The notes under the pieces: model-generated
Seen by the model: only the letters and a program-made list of their open reading frames with translations
What the model was told of the DNA's origin: nothing
Database searches by the model: none
Made by a program: the position numbers and the translations under genes
Part shown: one piece after another, positions 1 through 10,625 of the stretch
How positions within the stretch are numbered: position 1 is the first letter of the stretch
How the letters are laid out: the number at the start of each line of letters is the position of its first letter
Source: Hortaea werneckii
Taxonomy: Eukaryota > Ascomycota > Dothideomycetes > Mycosphaerellales > Teratosphaeriaceae
Length of the DNA: 64,000 bases
Direction: 5' to 3'
Assembly (NCBI GenBank): GCA_037044905.1
Contig: JBAOKB010000024.1
Span: forward strand, 744,001 to 808,000

Positions 1-2
1 TT

Positions 3-3000
3 GACCAAACGAACAACCCTGAACAGGACGATGGGAACGACGCGCGGACGCCTAACGATTCTGCGAAGGATCTGTCGCATTCGCCGTCGTTGTCATCTTA
101 CGACAAGAAGCGTTCGACTTCTTCCACGGCACGATCTGAGGCAAGGTCATCAACTGCGGCGACATCCGTCGCATCGCAACCAGTAGCCGCTACACCATCG
201 CCCTTGGCTATCTCGTCCCAGGCACCGACTGCTACTACGCCTTCTGTGCCGAATGTTAAGCGATCTGACACCAAGACTCGACGTCTTTACGAACAGGGCC
301 TAGATCAGCATATGCAGGAGCAACAGACTTCGGCGATGTCAAGGCTGAACTCGATACAGCGTCAGCGCTCCTTGCAACAAGGCGGGAAACAATCTCCTCC
401 AGTCCTGCAAACCGCTAAGAGCGCAAGCAATCTACAGGAGAAGAACTCCCAGCCAGTCTTCGCCCTCAGAGCACAGAGCCCTCCTCCGACCCGGGGATTG
501 ACGCCCTTAGTCACCTTTGGCTCCTTGAGCAAGGCGAGTTCCAACAATCCAAGCCCTGCGGCCAGCGTCCCACATTCACCCGTCAGCCCACAAGAATTCG
601 ATTCGACGCCGCTGACCCAGGCTTTGGAGCCTGGCGATCGAGGCAAGGCGACTGCATTGGGCGCATTCAACAAGCCCGCCCAGCAATTTGACGAAAAGCA
701 GTATCTGGAGCGCCAGCAACAACTGCAACGGTCACAATCCCGGGGTGCGATACGGAAAGATGCTTTCCAGCAGCGCATTGGTAGGTTTGAGAAAATGGAG
801 CGTGATCGAGACGCTTCGGAAGGAGCAGAGCGATCACGGTCTTCCTCAGCGCCAAGAGGTGTGCCTAGGAGAGGAGATTCTTTGCGGAAGAAGCCAGAGT
901 CTAGCAAGGCATACAATGTCTTCCACCAGGCCGCAAGCCAGCTGCCACCCATAGCCCAATCCGCCGATCCTGACTCGGAATCTGAGCAGCCGAAGCAAGA
1001 TGATGCCGGTGGAGCGCAGCAGTACGATACGCACCGCACATTCTTTGGGAACATCAGTGCGAGCGAGAGTGAGGACGAGGAAGACGACCAGTCCATCCGG
1101 TCAGACAATCGATCACAAACAGATCACGCCTATGGGCCCCCGCCTGGCAGATGGCAGCCTACGCCGCTCCCCTCAGTCTCCGAACACCCGGCCACGAGAG
1201 ACCGTGACTCTAAGCCAAGCCTGGCAGAGGACGAAGATGCGGAAATGGCGCCTCAGCCTTTACGTCCGACCCCGTCTTCGCAGTCATTGAGGAATGATGC
1301 TCAAGCGGAAAGCCCGAGGCCTGATTCTCAAGCTGAAAACATCAGGGTTGAAACTCCAGCTGAAGGCATGAGAGCTGATTCTCAAGCTGGAAACCCTATC
1401 GAGGTTGCAGCTCTCGACTCTCCGACACTCGGACCAAGTGCCACTGAAGGTCTTAGCGGCATGGTACATCATCTGAGGCAGAAGAGCAACCAATCTTCGC
1501 TGTATCCAAACGACAACGGAGACGACATACCTGAACTACCGGGCATGCCGCCTAGCGCGAGGAACACATATCTCGGCACGCATAACAATACCGATTCTCG
1601 GACAGAGTCAGGAATCGAATCATTCAACGCCTCGAACCCATGGGACTTGGATGAAATTGACAACGCCTACAACCTTGCCGAGGCAGACCGCAGCCCTACT
1701 AGCCCCGTCGAAGTGAATGCGTTTTCGCAGAATCTCAACCCTCATGCGAGTACGTACTCGAACACTATCAATGTTCGTGAGTCGGCAGGCTCTCAATACC
1801 CAGCAAGCGTGAACGCTCCAACGTGGCAGACTGAACTGTCGAAGCACCATACGCGTGATGCTAGTACTGCGACCCAACAGGAACGAGATGCGTTTGCCAA
1901 CGAGCTTGCAGCGCGTCGTGCTGCGATCCAAGAGAGCATGAGAAGCTATGCTGAGCAGGACACGAGCAGTAGAAACGTGAGTCCCGCTCCAAGCGCAGGC
2001 GGTGCCAAGAAAGCCTTTGGTATGCTCCGAGCCAAACCTAGCAGGGAGTCGGTAGCACCATCAAAGGCGATGAAGATGTTAGGTCTCGGCGCGTCTCCAA
2101 GCACTACCAACGTCAACTCGCAGTATGAGAGGAGTGAGCAGAGCATGGACATGTCCCGGTCTAGGAATGATTCTGTCTCCAGAGCACCACCTGTGCCTTC
2201 TGGACAGCCTCGCGCCATGGCATCTAGTGAGTGGCCGCAAGGACGGCCCAGAGGTGATAGCGAGACGAGCAACCCCTTCAAGCAACTTGCCGGACGTGTC
2301 TCGCAAGCTCGGAGTCGATCGAACTCTGAGGCGACTACCGGTCGATCTCGCAGTGGTACGGCGAACCATCGCGACGACCCCGAAAGGACTTTGAGTGAAG
2401 GTATCAACGAAGGCGCCGAGGCGGTCTTCCCAGAAAGCACCCCCAAGACATCTTCAGATGCTGCTCAGAGCTCATTTGAGGAAGGCCATCGTGCTCGGGC
2501 TCGTAGCAACAGCCGACCTCCGGCGATGTCGAGTTATTTTGATTCGAAGCATCTTCAAAACCCCAACAATCCTGCAAATCGGCTGGCGACAGGCAACGCA
2601 ACGCCCTTGTATAGCCCCGCAGGTAGCTCAGCGCGCCCGTCTCCGTCCGTGTCGCCAATTGCACAGAACCCGACACCGCCGCACTCTGGCACCAACACGC
2701 CCCAAGGCGCCTCCTTCAAAGAGCATCCCGTGCCAATCGTCCAGCCCCGCTCGGGTGCGCTCCGCAAAAAGACCATCTCCAAATTCGACATTTCCGAGCC
2801 AACCTTGATCTCGTCTACCTCGAACGTCGACACCATCGAGCTCCCGGAAGGCGCCTCCCTCAGGAACGGCATGGACGAGCCGCCGCCAGTGCCACCGATC
2901 AACCCCAAGCGCCGCGGCACCCGCAAGCTCTTCGGTCTCGGCCGTAGCGAAATGAGCGAGGACGCGACGAGCTATGGCAACTTCGGTCGCTCCAAGACCC

Positions 3001-3230
3001 CGGACCCCTGGATGTCGCGGCCTACGCCCGAGCCCGACTTTTCTTCCGCCCCTCCTCAGGTGCGCAAGGCCAGCACTCCCGGCTTCGTCGCCGCTTCCGA
3101 GTTCGAGAGCAATAGTACCCCCGCGCTGCAGCAGTATGGCTTCCCCTCTTCTGGTGGACCTACCTCGCCTGAGCGCGTCGAGCGGGCCCCGCTGCCGCAG
3201 AATGCGCCTATGGAGGGGGGTATGTTTTAA
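3..3230 (+). CDS. large disordered Ser/Pro-rich protein, 5'-partial
   Basis: The reading frame is open from the left window edge, so the true start lies upstream; about 1075 residues are visible and end at TAA. I do not recognise the family. The protein is rich in Ser, Pro, Gln, Arg and charged residues and has no membrane segment or catalytic motif, so it looks intrinsically disordered. An acidic stretch (SASESEDEEDDQS) lies near nt 1058-1095. Four nine-residue units with a DSQAE-like start sit at nt 1296-1403. Repeated basic/Ser patches (RSRSNS, RARSNS) resemble kinase target sites. A conserved-looking C-terminal block runs from PKRRGTRKLFGLGRSE to the end. A scaffold or regulatory role would be a guess. 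Confidence 0.75.
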   Translation, partial: DQTNNPEQDDGNDARTPNDSAKDLSHSPSLSSYDKKRSTSSTARSEARSSTAATSVASQPVAATPSPLAISSQAPTATTPSVPNVKRSDTKTRRLYEQGLDQHMQEQQTSAMSRLNSIQRQRSLQQGGKQSPPVLQTAKSASNLQEKNSQPVFALRAQSPPPTRGLTPLVTFGSLSKASSNNPSPAASVPHSPVSPQEFDSTPLTQALEPGDRGKATALGAFNKPAQQFDEKQYLERQQQLQRSQSRGAIRKDAFQQRIGRFEKMERDRDASEGAERSRSSSAPRGVPRRGDSLRKKPESSKAYNVFHQAASQLPPIAQSADPDSESEQPKQDDAGGAQQYDTHRTFFGNISASESEDEEDDQSIRSDNRSQTDHAYGPPPGRWQPTPLPSVSEHPATRDRDSKPSLAEDEDAEMAPQPLRPTPSSQSLRNDAQAESPRPDSQAENIRVETPAEGMRADSQAGNPIEVAALDSPTLGPSATEGLSGMVHHLRQKSNQSSLYPNDNGDDIPELPGMPPSARNTYLGTHNNTDSRTESGIESFNASNPWDLDEIDNAYNLAEADRSPTSPVEVNAFSQNLNPHASTYSNTINVRESAGSQYPASVNAPTWQTELSKHHTRDASTATQQERDAFANELAARRAAIQESMRSYAEQDTSSRNVSPAPSAGGAKKAFGMLRAKPSRESVAPSKAMKMLGLGASPSTTNVNSQYERSEQSMDMSRSRNDSVSRAPPVPSGQPRAMASSEWPQGRPRGDSETSNPFKQLAGRVSQARSRSNSEATTGRSRSGTANHRDDPERTLSEGINEGAEAVFPESTPKTSSDAAQSSFEEGHRARARSNSRPPAMSSYFDSKHLQNPNNPANRLATGNATPLYSPAGSSARPSPSVSPIAQNPTPPHSGTNTPQGASFKEHPVPIVQPRSGALRKKTISKFDISEPTLISSTSNVDTIELPEGASLRNGMDEPPPVPPINPKRRGTRKLFGLGRSEMSEDATSYGNFGRSKTPDPWMSRPTPEPDFSSAPPQVRKASTPGFVAASEFESNSTPALQQYGFPSSGGPTSPERVERAPLPQNAPMEGGMF
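1296..1403 (+). repeat. four tandem 27-nt (9-residue) imperfect repeats inside the disordered protein
   Basis: Four consecutive 9-codon units start at nt 1296, 1323, 1350 and 1377. Their shared pattern is [D/E]-x-x-A-[E/G]-x-x-x-x, with DAQAE, DSQAE, ETPAE and DSQAG at the starts. Units two and four share the DNA string gattctcaagctg. They keep the reading frame, so copy number can vary without a frameshift. Confidence 0.6.
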
Positions 3231-4092
3231 AAATCTCTCTCGCCCTCCCGGCAGCGACGAATTTCACATATTATCTACTCTCTCTCTTTTCACAATCATC
3301 TTTCTGTACAATTACGACGACTGGGGAGGGAATGGCAGGAGAGATTGTGCATCATTTTTATGGCCTCTGAAGCCTGATCCTTTTTTGTACAATTGTACAA
3401 TTAGGGTCTTGTTTCTTTGCAAGACTGCTTTTTTATGATACAGAAAGGACCTGCAAAGGGAATTGTGCTTGGTCATCGAGAAGGAAAGAAATTATCAAGA
3501 AGGAAGCATGGGGGTGTGGGGTGGTCATGTCGAAAGCCTTTTTTTTATTTTATTTTTTTGGTGGAATTTTTATCTTGTAGCACGATACCACTTATGTAGT
3601 TCCTTCCTCTTTTTCATATTTAGAGAGAGACAATATTCTGTATACTTCTCGCTTTTTTTGCCAGTAACCCCCCTCCCCGGTGGTGGCTGCTGCGAGACCT
3701 GCTCGCTTCGTTTCTTGCCTTGAAGAGTCGATCGCTTGCTTGCCTGCCTTCTGAATGTGGAAGTTATGGATGGGAAGCTGGCTTACGGGGAGACAGATGC
3801 TCCTGCTTGCAGCAACACCGTCGTAAAGTCGGAAGGCAGAGATCTGAGAACGATTGTTGGTCCTCGAGATTCTGGTGTTGCACACCAATCCCTTGACACG
3901 CCAATCGTCAAGGTCAATCATTGAGCTATCAACCCTATTGCCGAGTACGCATTCTTTTCTCCCACTACTCCGCCTTGAATGGTTCTTCTCCGATCCGACG
4001 ACGAAAAGATACCGGCTGGCGTTGTCTCGTAACAATTGCCTTTATCCACGTCACTTTGTATCCCTAAAAGATCATTTCGCATTGGATCCCGC
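3231..4092. other. intergenic, no gene seen
   Basis: T-rich 3' flank of the first gene followed by the 5' flank of the next, both on the plus strand. No conserved coding frame, tRNA or repeat stands out. Confidence 0.6.
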
Positions 4093-7000
4093 ATGACAGC
4101 CTCGCATATGCCAGAGCACAACCGCTCGCAATATAGCCTACCAGAGGGAGAAGAAGAAGGGAACTCCCCAGGAAAGGAGCAAAAGCATTACAACGATACA
4201 CGGCCTTTGACAACGGAAACCCAGCACGTGACATCACATGCTCACGAATCCTTTGGCCCCGATACGACCGATCTATCGCCTCTAGTCCACTGTTCCGAAT
4301 CGTCTACTCCATCGTCTCATGTCGTAGACCAGTACTGGAAAGAACATGTCCGCGCTAATGGACTCCTACGCGTGAGTGAAAGCGGGGATGAATCTACCGT
4401 TGCTTCGAACACAGGTCCTGAACGATCAGAGAGGGAGTATCACTCCTCTATGCTAGAGGGACGGGATGGAAGAATATCCGAACATCATCATCGCCCGCAA
4501 CCAACACTTAGACATCATACCGTCTTGGACGAAGACTCGGAAGCTCATCATGATGATGATGATGATGATAACGCAGCGCCTCCGCACCCGCACCTACAGC
4601 TGCCACAGCGAAGTCCCAGAAGGCGAGGCAGGGTCGATGTCTCTTCCCCCACACCACCAAGTATCCCCAACCCCGGAGGAGGAAAAGATGGAGGTGGAGA
4701 AGCAGGAAAAACCGGCCATCAACGCTCCTCCTCCGCCCCAGTGAAGCCCCTGAAGAGCGCGTTCGCGGCGCCGAAGTCGCCTCCCCTTGCTTGTAGTAGT
4801 CCGTGCTCAGAGACGGGAAGGAGTGCGAGTGGGGCGACGAGTCCGAGTGCAGGGACGAAGAAACGGGCGAGGTTCGAGGATGATGGTGGGTTGGCGGGAG
4901 GGGCTGGAGAGGTGTTTGTGCTGAGGAGAGATTTGGGGGCTCCTCCGAGTGTTTGTTCATTAGATGAGGAAAATGAGGAGGTAAGGTCTGCTGAGTGTTT
5001 ACTGAGTGAAGAGAGTGAAGATGGGGAGGATGTCGGTCTGTCTGCATCGCCGCAGGTTGAAGTTGAAGGTGATGACGATGTTGGACTTGGGGTTGGTGCT
5101 GGAGACTCTGAGGTCGTTTGTCCAAGGGAAGTCAGCCCGGATGAGTCTTTGAGAGATGTTTTGCAGGCTGAGGTTGATGATGCTGCGGATGAATTCCAGG
5201 AGGATGCTGCTGAGATGGAGAATGAGAGTATGTGCGAGCAAGACAATGCGAGTAGTAAGGATGCTGTGAGGGACGATGAGAATCAGGGTTCGGACTTGGA
5301 GGGCGATATGGTGAGTCCACTGCGGGATTCAGCTTCTGATCGAGAGGGCTCCTATCAAGAAGATGATGGGAATTGGGGATTCCCGTTAGCAGAACATGCT
5401 CAGACAAGGGACGACAAGGCTGAATCCGTCTACAATCGACACCCACTGAATGCAGAGATTGGACGTTATCATCAAAGCAGCGACATACGCCCATCGGCTG
5501 CGATTGACGAAGGTAAAGCAACCAACAGAGCACGACTACCGTTCTACGCTCGTCCTCTGAAGCCCGTAAACATACGTCGGCTTTCCGACTCACAAGCAGA
5601 ACGAGATGCTCGGGATGCACACAACATCCCCCGGCGAGCATCGTCGATGGGTGACTTCAACAGGCTACAAGGACGCTCAATCTTACGTCCTTTGCCAGCG
5701 AAAGCTGCTCCAGCCGGACCGGCGCTCACAGCAACCAGCGTGCATCCAGCTGAACAACGTAAGGTCAACCCCATCTACCAACATCCGAACGCGAGGTGGC
5801 GACACGATGTCTACGATAGCAGGAGACCTACCCGCACCGAGCAAACGGTGTATTCGGGAGGCACCAAGTATCAGATTCTCTGGGAAGAGCCGCCGCAGTC
5901 GGATACAGACAGCGATACTACGCTCATCGTGGAGGAGAATCTGGAGACGCCGCAGGTGATTGAACCTGATAGCGATTCAATCCTGGCGCATATCTCACGA
6001 TCACCTAGTCCGATGGGGAAAGTGAGGACGAAGCTGGCAGCATGGTCCTGGGCCAAAGAGCAGGAGGAGCTTGGGATGGAGGATGAGGATGACGAGGACG
6101 AGGCCGGGCAGGAGGGAGGAGGCAAGGCAACATCGCTTCTGATGCCAGCAGCAGCAGCAGCAAGATGTCTGTTGTCGACAAGGCGGCGTTCGCCGATAGA
6201 GGATGCAACCGGGTCCGAAGGACCTCCCGCTCCGCCAAATACAGTAAAAAGTGGGGCATCATCAGCGCAACGGTCGGCTCCGCAGACGCCTTTCCTGGAG
6301 TGCAGGGATGAGGGGGGACAGTGCGGGATCCGTGTAGAGGAGCCAGATGGTTTCGACCCGGACACAGGCCACTCGGTCGAATCGCAGGGCGAGTTCTTAG
6401 ACGCAGACGACGTCGGTCAAGAGGGTGAAGAGGAAGCTGGGCTTGTTATCGGACTGGGATCGTTGTCAGACGCCGCCGACATGCAACGTCTTATTATTAA
6501 ACCTGCCTTGTCCCGGGTCCGATCTGCTACTCTTCCTCCTCCTGCTACTACTACTACTACCACCCTCGACTACCTGTCGTTTCCTGCAACTGTATCGTCC
6601 TCCCGCCTACCAGGCCCCTCATTGTTGTCGTCCTCCATCCTACAACAGCAACATCAACATCAACATCACAACCTCGCCAATCCCTCCTTCTCCCGCCACT
6701 TCTCCAACCTCACCCCAGAAGAAGAGGACCGCTTCAGAACCCACCGGGACTCAGTCGACATCCATCACCGTCGGCTCAACGAAGAGAAAATGAACACCCA
6801 CCTCCAAGCAACCCGGGACTCGTTCCTGATGACCAAATCCAAGTATGACGCCCGTCTCCGTTCGCACAACCCTTACCTGCCACTCCAGCAGCATCAGCAT
6901 CAGCATCCGTTATCACCTACTCACATCCAGTACAGCAGATTCGGCGGCCTGTCCCCGATCCTTGACGCCTCGCCACCTTCCTCCGAGGCAACGACGACGA

Positions 7001-7212
7001 CGACAACGACTACGAAGCAATCCGTAAAGCCCGTCCCTGTCTCATCAGCCTCGAAGGAGGTGCCCGTGAAAGTCACCGTTCTCGAGGGCGAGGAGAGCGA
7101 AGAAGACGAGCCGGACTCGGCTCATCCCGATGAGCATGTCGGGTGTGCCATCTGTGCTGTGGAGCGCCCGAGGTGGTTCGAAGCGAACCATCGACGGAAG
7201 ATGCAGGTCTGA
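4093..7212 (+). CDS. large acidic disordered protein of unknown function
   Basis: A single uninterrupted frame of 1039 residues from the first in-frame ATG; the frame also runs upstream of 4093 but without an ATG. I do not recognise the family. It is strongly low-complexity: poly-Asp (nt ~4552-4571), long acidic stretches around nt 4960-5300 and 6060-6120, and Gln/His runs near nt 6640-6670 and 6885-6905. A short basic motif, KKRARFEDD (nt ~4858-4884), follows a PVKPLKSAF segment and could be a docking or nuclear-targeting element (inference). The C-terminus has a small Cys-containing block, GCAICAVERPRW, that looks more ordered than the rest. No catalytic domain or membrane segment is visible. 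Confidence 0.75.
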   Translation: MTASHMPEHNRSQYSLPEGEEEGNSPGKEQKHYNDTRPLTTETQHVTSHAHESFGPDTTDLSPLVHCSESSTPSSHVVDQYWKEHVRANGLLRVSESGDESTVASNTGPERSEREYHSSMLEGRDGRISEHHHRPQPTLRHHTVLDEDSEAHHDDDDDDNAAPPHPHLQLPQRSPRRRGRVDVSSPTPPSIPNPGGGKDGGGEAGKTGHQRSSSAPVKPLKSAFAAPKSPPLACSSPCSETGRSASGATSPSAGTKKRARFEDDGGLAGGAGEVFVLRRDLGAPPSVCSLDEENEEVRSAECLLSEESEDGEDVGLSASPQVEVEGDDDVGLGVGAGDSEVVCPREVSPDESLRDVLQAEVDDAADEFQEDAAEMENESMCEQDNASSKDAVRDDENQGSDLEGDMVSPLRDSASDREGSYQEDDGNWGFPLAEHAQTRDDKAESVYNRHPLNAEIGRYHQSSDIRPSAAIDEGKATNRARLPFYARPLKPVNIRRLSDSQAERDARDAHNIPRRASSMGDFNRLQGRSILRPLPAKAAPAGPALTATSVHPAEQRKVNPIYQHPNARWRHDVYDSRRPTRTEQTVYSGGTKYQILWEEPPQSDTDSDTTLIVEENLETPQVIEPDSDSILAHISRSPSPMGKVRTKLAAWSWAKEQEELGMEDEDDEDEAGQEGGGKATSLLMPAAAAARCLLSTRRRSPIEDATGSEGPPAPPNTVKSGASSAQRSAPQTPFLECRDEGGQCGIRVEEPDGFDPDTGHSVESQGEFLDADDVGQEGEEEAGLVIGLGSLSDAADMQRLIIKPALSRVRSATLPPPATTTTTTLDYLSFPATVSSSRLPGPSLLSSSILQQQHQHQHHNLANPSFSRHFSNLTPEEEDRFRTHRDSVDIHHRRLNEEKMNTHLQATRDSFLMTKSKYDARLRSHNPYLPLQQHQHQHPLSPTHIQYSRFGGLSPILDASPPSSEATTTTTTTTKQSVKPVPVSSASKEVPVKVTVLEGEESEEDEPDSAHPDEHVGCAICAVERPRWFEANHRRKMQV

Positions 7213-7794
7213 TGATGTTAGCTTTTGCTTTCGGTCACTTCTCCTGTTCTTCCTATGAATTGGGGGTTTTGGAAACTCGGCGGTTTTTTTATGGGGAGGG
7301 GGTGTTCTCTGGCGCGCGATCTTTTCCTATGGGAAAACCCTTGGTTGGCTTGTTTATCCCAATGATACCTATCTTGTTTTTCTTGTGATTGTGTCTTTCC
7401 ATTCCTGGGTGTGTCTGTGTAGTGATTTCCAATATGACAGTCTGAGGGTGGACGGGAGTGGTGATCTCACGGAGTAGGGAACAGGGAAGGAAAGAGGTGC
7501 GGTATTTAGCTCCTACCTGGCCTGCGTACAGGCCTTTGAACCTCCCTACCTCCCTCCATGGCGAGCTCTCTTGCAAAGAAATCTTTGGAATGCCACATTC
7601 CATCGGTGTATCAATAGTCCGGCATCACAGCGTCTGACCTCTCATTGCACGTCCAGAAAGCTGGCGAAGTCCATGCATCAGGAATTTCCCTTGTCAGAGT
7701 AGTCACTTATCCTCGTTAAGATGATTAATCTTCCAAATTTCTTTTCTTCCCTTTTTCCCTGTCCCTTCCCTTTAGTGGATTTTCAGTGGGTATC
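7213..7794. other. intergenic between convergent genes
   Basis: Shared 3' flank of the plus-strand acidic protein gene and the minus-strand DPM3 gene. No additional coding signal. Confidence 0.6.
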
Positions 7795-8250
7795 TCAATC
7801 AACTTCCACGCCTTTCCTGGTCAAGTCCTCCCGCGCTTCCTGTATCTCCTTCATCAATTCGTCGTGGGCTTCGGGCACATCGTTAAAGGAGAAGACGCCC
7901 CAGCCGAGCTGGAAGAGGAGGAGGCAGCCGAAGGTGATGAGGGCCCAGAAGGGGAGCTTTTGGGCATATAGATGTTAGTATATTGCGGTACTGCGCGTTT
8001 GGGACGGGAAGGGTGCGATGGATTCGGTCGCAATTGGAGTTGGCCACGTACGTAGGGAATTACGTCGTCTTGGATCTTGGTGGGCAGCGGGATGAGGCCG
8101 AGGAGGGCGGCCATGTAGACCTGGATCGGGAGGGGTTCAGAGGTTAGCGTGGGTAGCGTTGGACGGGGCGGGATGGATAGGGTGGCATAGGTTGCGGCTT
8201 ACTGAGGAGATCAGGAGACCGATCGAGAGCTGTTGCTGTGCCCGAGTCAT
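7795..8250 (-). CDS. DPM3: dolichol-phosphate mannosyltransferase subunit 3 (DPM3)
   Basis: Three exons (8203-8250, 8052-8120, 7795-7956) join in frame to a 92-residue protein, the usual DPM3 size. It starts MTRAQQQLSIGLL and has two hydrophobic segments (about residues 8-27 and 40-60). The second exon carries GLIPLPTKIQDDVIPYLPFW. The tail reads FSFNDVPEAHDELMKEIQEA, the family signature. In known systems DPM3 is a small ER membrane protein that tethers and stabilises the catalytic DPM1 subunit, which makes dolichol-phosphate mannose for N-glycans, O-mannosylation and GPI anchors. Introns begin GTAAGC and GTACGT and end in AG. The gene is divergent from the armadillo-type gene at 8566. It is easily missed because each exon is short. 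Confidence 0.9.
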
Positions 8251-8565
8251 GTTGAATGTGTCTGAGTTTGTTTATGTTGTTGCAGGAGGGAGAGATTGTA
8301 TGTCCACAAGATAGGAGGTAATACGTTGCGGTTCGCGCGTAGCTGTAAGTTGGCGGTTGCACCGGGATCCGTTAGGGTTACTTAGGGTTAGGGAGTGGAT
8401 GGTGGGGCACGTCTGCGAACTAGCATTCACTTTCACATATCAACCGCACATGCCATTGAGCACACCTTCATAGCTCGTCTTGGGAGACAGTCTCCCAATT
8501 TCCAATACCTCGTGGAGGAATACAAAATCCAAGTGTATCAAAATTTCCACTTCGACAGCGCAAAG
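8251..8565. other. shared divergent promoter region
   Basis: About 315 bp between the DPM3 start and the start of the armadillo-type gene. Apart from the TTAGGG cluster, no gene or repeat is seen. Confidence 0.55.
8372..8393 (+). promoter_or_regulatory. cluster of three TTAGGG motifs in a bidirectional promoter
   Basis: TTAGGG occurs at 8372-8377, 8382-8387 and 8388-8393 between the divergent DPM3 and armadillo-type genes. TTAGGG is the fungal telomere repeat unit, and promoter copies are known binding sites for Tbf1-type Myb factors in yeasts. Use of these sites here is inference. Confidence 0.45.
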
Positions 8566-10476
8566 ATGGCAGACGAACATCACATGAATGCTCTGCTCTC
8601 TGGATCATGTGAAGACCCCGGAACAATCTCAGCAGTAAATAGCCTCGCAGGCCAAAGCAGAAAAAGCGAAGAAATCCGCCAATCTCTAGCACAGCTCCCA
8701 GTCCAACAGAAACTCATCCAAATAATCACCGCCAACCTCGCCACCAACCCGGAAGCCACTCTCGCAAGCCTCCGCTGTCTGGGGAACAGCTGCATCGACA
8801 ACGACACCGCTCGAAGCAACCTGACCGTCCCCAGCAGCAGCAATACCCAAGAAAAACTTAATCACCATCATCTCCACTGGGTCGAATCCAGCCTCCAATC
8901 CCCAAACCACGAAATCCGCTGGACGACCGTCAAAGTCCTGTATAACCTCTGCACCGACCACGAAGAAAGCCAGCAGCAACTCTACCGGACGCGAGGGGTC
9001 TGGTATGCATTACTCCATCTACTCGTGTCGTCAGACACGTTACACATTCCCCACCCAGAGGAAAAAGGGCAGGAGACCGAAAACGGAAAGAAGAAGACCG
9101 TGACGCCCGAGGAAAGGACTCTACTCATCGACCTCCTCTTCTGGATCACGGGCCAGAAAGCGAAAGTAGACCAACTGGAGCAGCAAGCCGAAAACCCTGA
9201 GAGAGACACATCGTCATCACCTCCGACAGCAGTTCTCGCGAAGATCTTACTCCTACCCTACCTCTACAACCTAACAAATCCATCCTCGACAGAGGGAGGA
9301 CAGGAAATGGATCTAGACGAATACGCCACCACGCTCGAAATCACGCTAACTTTCCTCCGGGACCCCAGTGTCCAGGGGGAGATCGTACGGAGGAAATTGG
9401 TCGAAGGGGTTTGGAGGGTCTTTCTCGATGTGGAAGGGAAATTGTGCGAGAGTGAAAGGATGCTGGGAGTAGCTGGGGAGGGGTTCGGGGAGTCTACTAG
9501 GGACATGACGACGACGACGATGCTGCAGCAACAGCAGCAACAGCAGCAGCTCCTCCGTCCGCTCGTGTCGAGTTGGACGTGGTGTCTGAGCGATATCGCC
9601 GCGCAGGGGGATTTTGGGCGGGTCTATGATCTCGAGGATCCGATGATTAGGGAGTTGATCGGGTTTATTCAGTCCCAGGGAGGTTCGTTGGGGACTGCCT
9701 CTGCCCAAGGAGAAAAGGTAGAGGGAAAAGATAAGGCGATGGCGAGGATCCTCGCCGAAGCGATGGAGTCGACGCCAGATCGGGATGCGTTTATCTCATC
9801 ATCCGCAATTAACCAATCTCGCACTCGAAGTTCCTCCGCGATTACCTCCGGAGAAAGCCTTCAAAATGGAAATCCCCGCCGTCTCTCCGCCGCCTGCCAG
9901 ATCCTCGGGAACCTCCTACACGCGCTGCCAGCGGAGACAGTCGGCACATTCGTCCTGCAACAACACCAACAGGCGCAAACCAGCCTCCACCAAGCACTCT
10001 GGCACTTCCTCTCGGAGCGACACCCATCGCTTGCCTTATCCACCAACCCGTCCCACCAACAGACTCCAAATCCCCAACTCACCCAACAACCCAAATCCCC
10101 CGCAGCCTCCGAACACGAAGAAGCCCAACACTCAGCCCTCAGCCTACTGATCCAACTCACCCGCCCCTCTTCGCCTCAAGTCCGCGAGATCCTCGGCGCG
10201 GACGCGAGTGCGGAGAAGGCCTTGGGAATCCTGTGGGAAGGGGAAGGGAAGAACCCGGGGATTCCGCAGGGAGCGGTGCGGTTAGTTCGCGCGTTGGGGA
10301 AGGAGTGCGCTGTTAATCAGAGGAGGTTTGAGGGATTGGCGGGGAGGATGGTTGAGAGGGGGTTGAAGGAGCAGCAGCAAAGGGAGAGTGGTGCTGGTGA
10401 AGGTGAATCTGGTAATGTGGCGGTGTCTTCGGGATCGGAGAGGGTGCAGCAGGTTGATATGCCTGATGGCTCGTAG
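8566..10476 (+). CDS. armadillo-type repeat protein, Rap1GDS1/ataxin-10-like
   Basis: Single exon, 636 residues from the first in-frame ATG; the upstream extension lacks an ATG. Helical repeat signatures are visible: ATLASLRCLGNSCIDND (about residues 60-80), EIRWTTVKVLYNLCTD (about 115-130), RLSAACQILGNLLHALP and GAVRLVRALGKECAVNQRRF near the C-terminus. These resemble armadillo repeats of the SmgGDS (Rap1GDS1) or ataxin-10 type, where paired helices bind small GTPases or other partners. No catalytic motif is present. A Gln run (nt ~9524-9550) and acidic or Gln-rich loops separate the repeats. The fold call is reasonably secure; the subfamily is a guess. It converges on ARP6 with about 150 bp between the stops. 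Confidence 0.6.
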   Translation: MADEHHMNALLSGSCEDPGTISAVNSLAGQSRKSEEIRQSLAQLPVQQKLIQIITANLATNPEATLASLRCLGNSCIDNDTARSNLTVPSSSNTQEKLNHHHLHWVESSLQSPNHEIRWTTVKVLYNLCTDHEESQQQLYRTRGVWYALLHLLVSSDTLHIPHPEEKGQETENGKKKTVTPEERTLLIDLLFWITGQKAKVDQLEQQAENPERDTSSSPPTAVLAKILLLPYLYNLTNPSSTEGGQEMDLDEYATTLEITLTFLRDPSVQGEIVRRKLVEGVWRVFLDVEGKLCESERMLGVAGEGFGESTRDMTTTTMLQQQQQQQQLLRPLVSSWTWCLSDIAAQGDFGRVYDLEDPMIRELIGFIQSQGGSLGTASAQGEKVEGKDKAMARILAEAMESTPDRDAFISSSAINQSRTRSSSAITSGESLQNGNPRRLSAACQILGNLLHALPAETVGTFVLQQHQQAQTSLHQALWHFLSERHPSLALSTNPSHQQTPNPQLTQQPKSPAASEHEEAQHSALSLLIQLTRPSSPQVREILGADASAEKALGILWEGEGKNPGIPQGAVRLVRALGKECAVNQRRFEGLAGRMVERGLKEQQQRESGAGEGESGNVAVSSGSERVQQVDMPDGS

Positions 10477-10625
10477 GCGTAGACCCCAGTCTTACCCATC
10501 ACTTCCGAGTGAGGGGAGTGCTGGTCGGTGGCGAGGAGGTAGTCATAGCAAGCCGAACAGCAAAAACCACAATTCTCCACGATGCTCAATTCTCTTCTTT
10601 TCTTTCCCCCATCCAATCCCACCAC

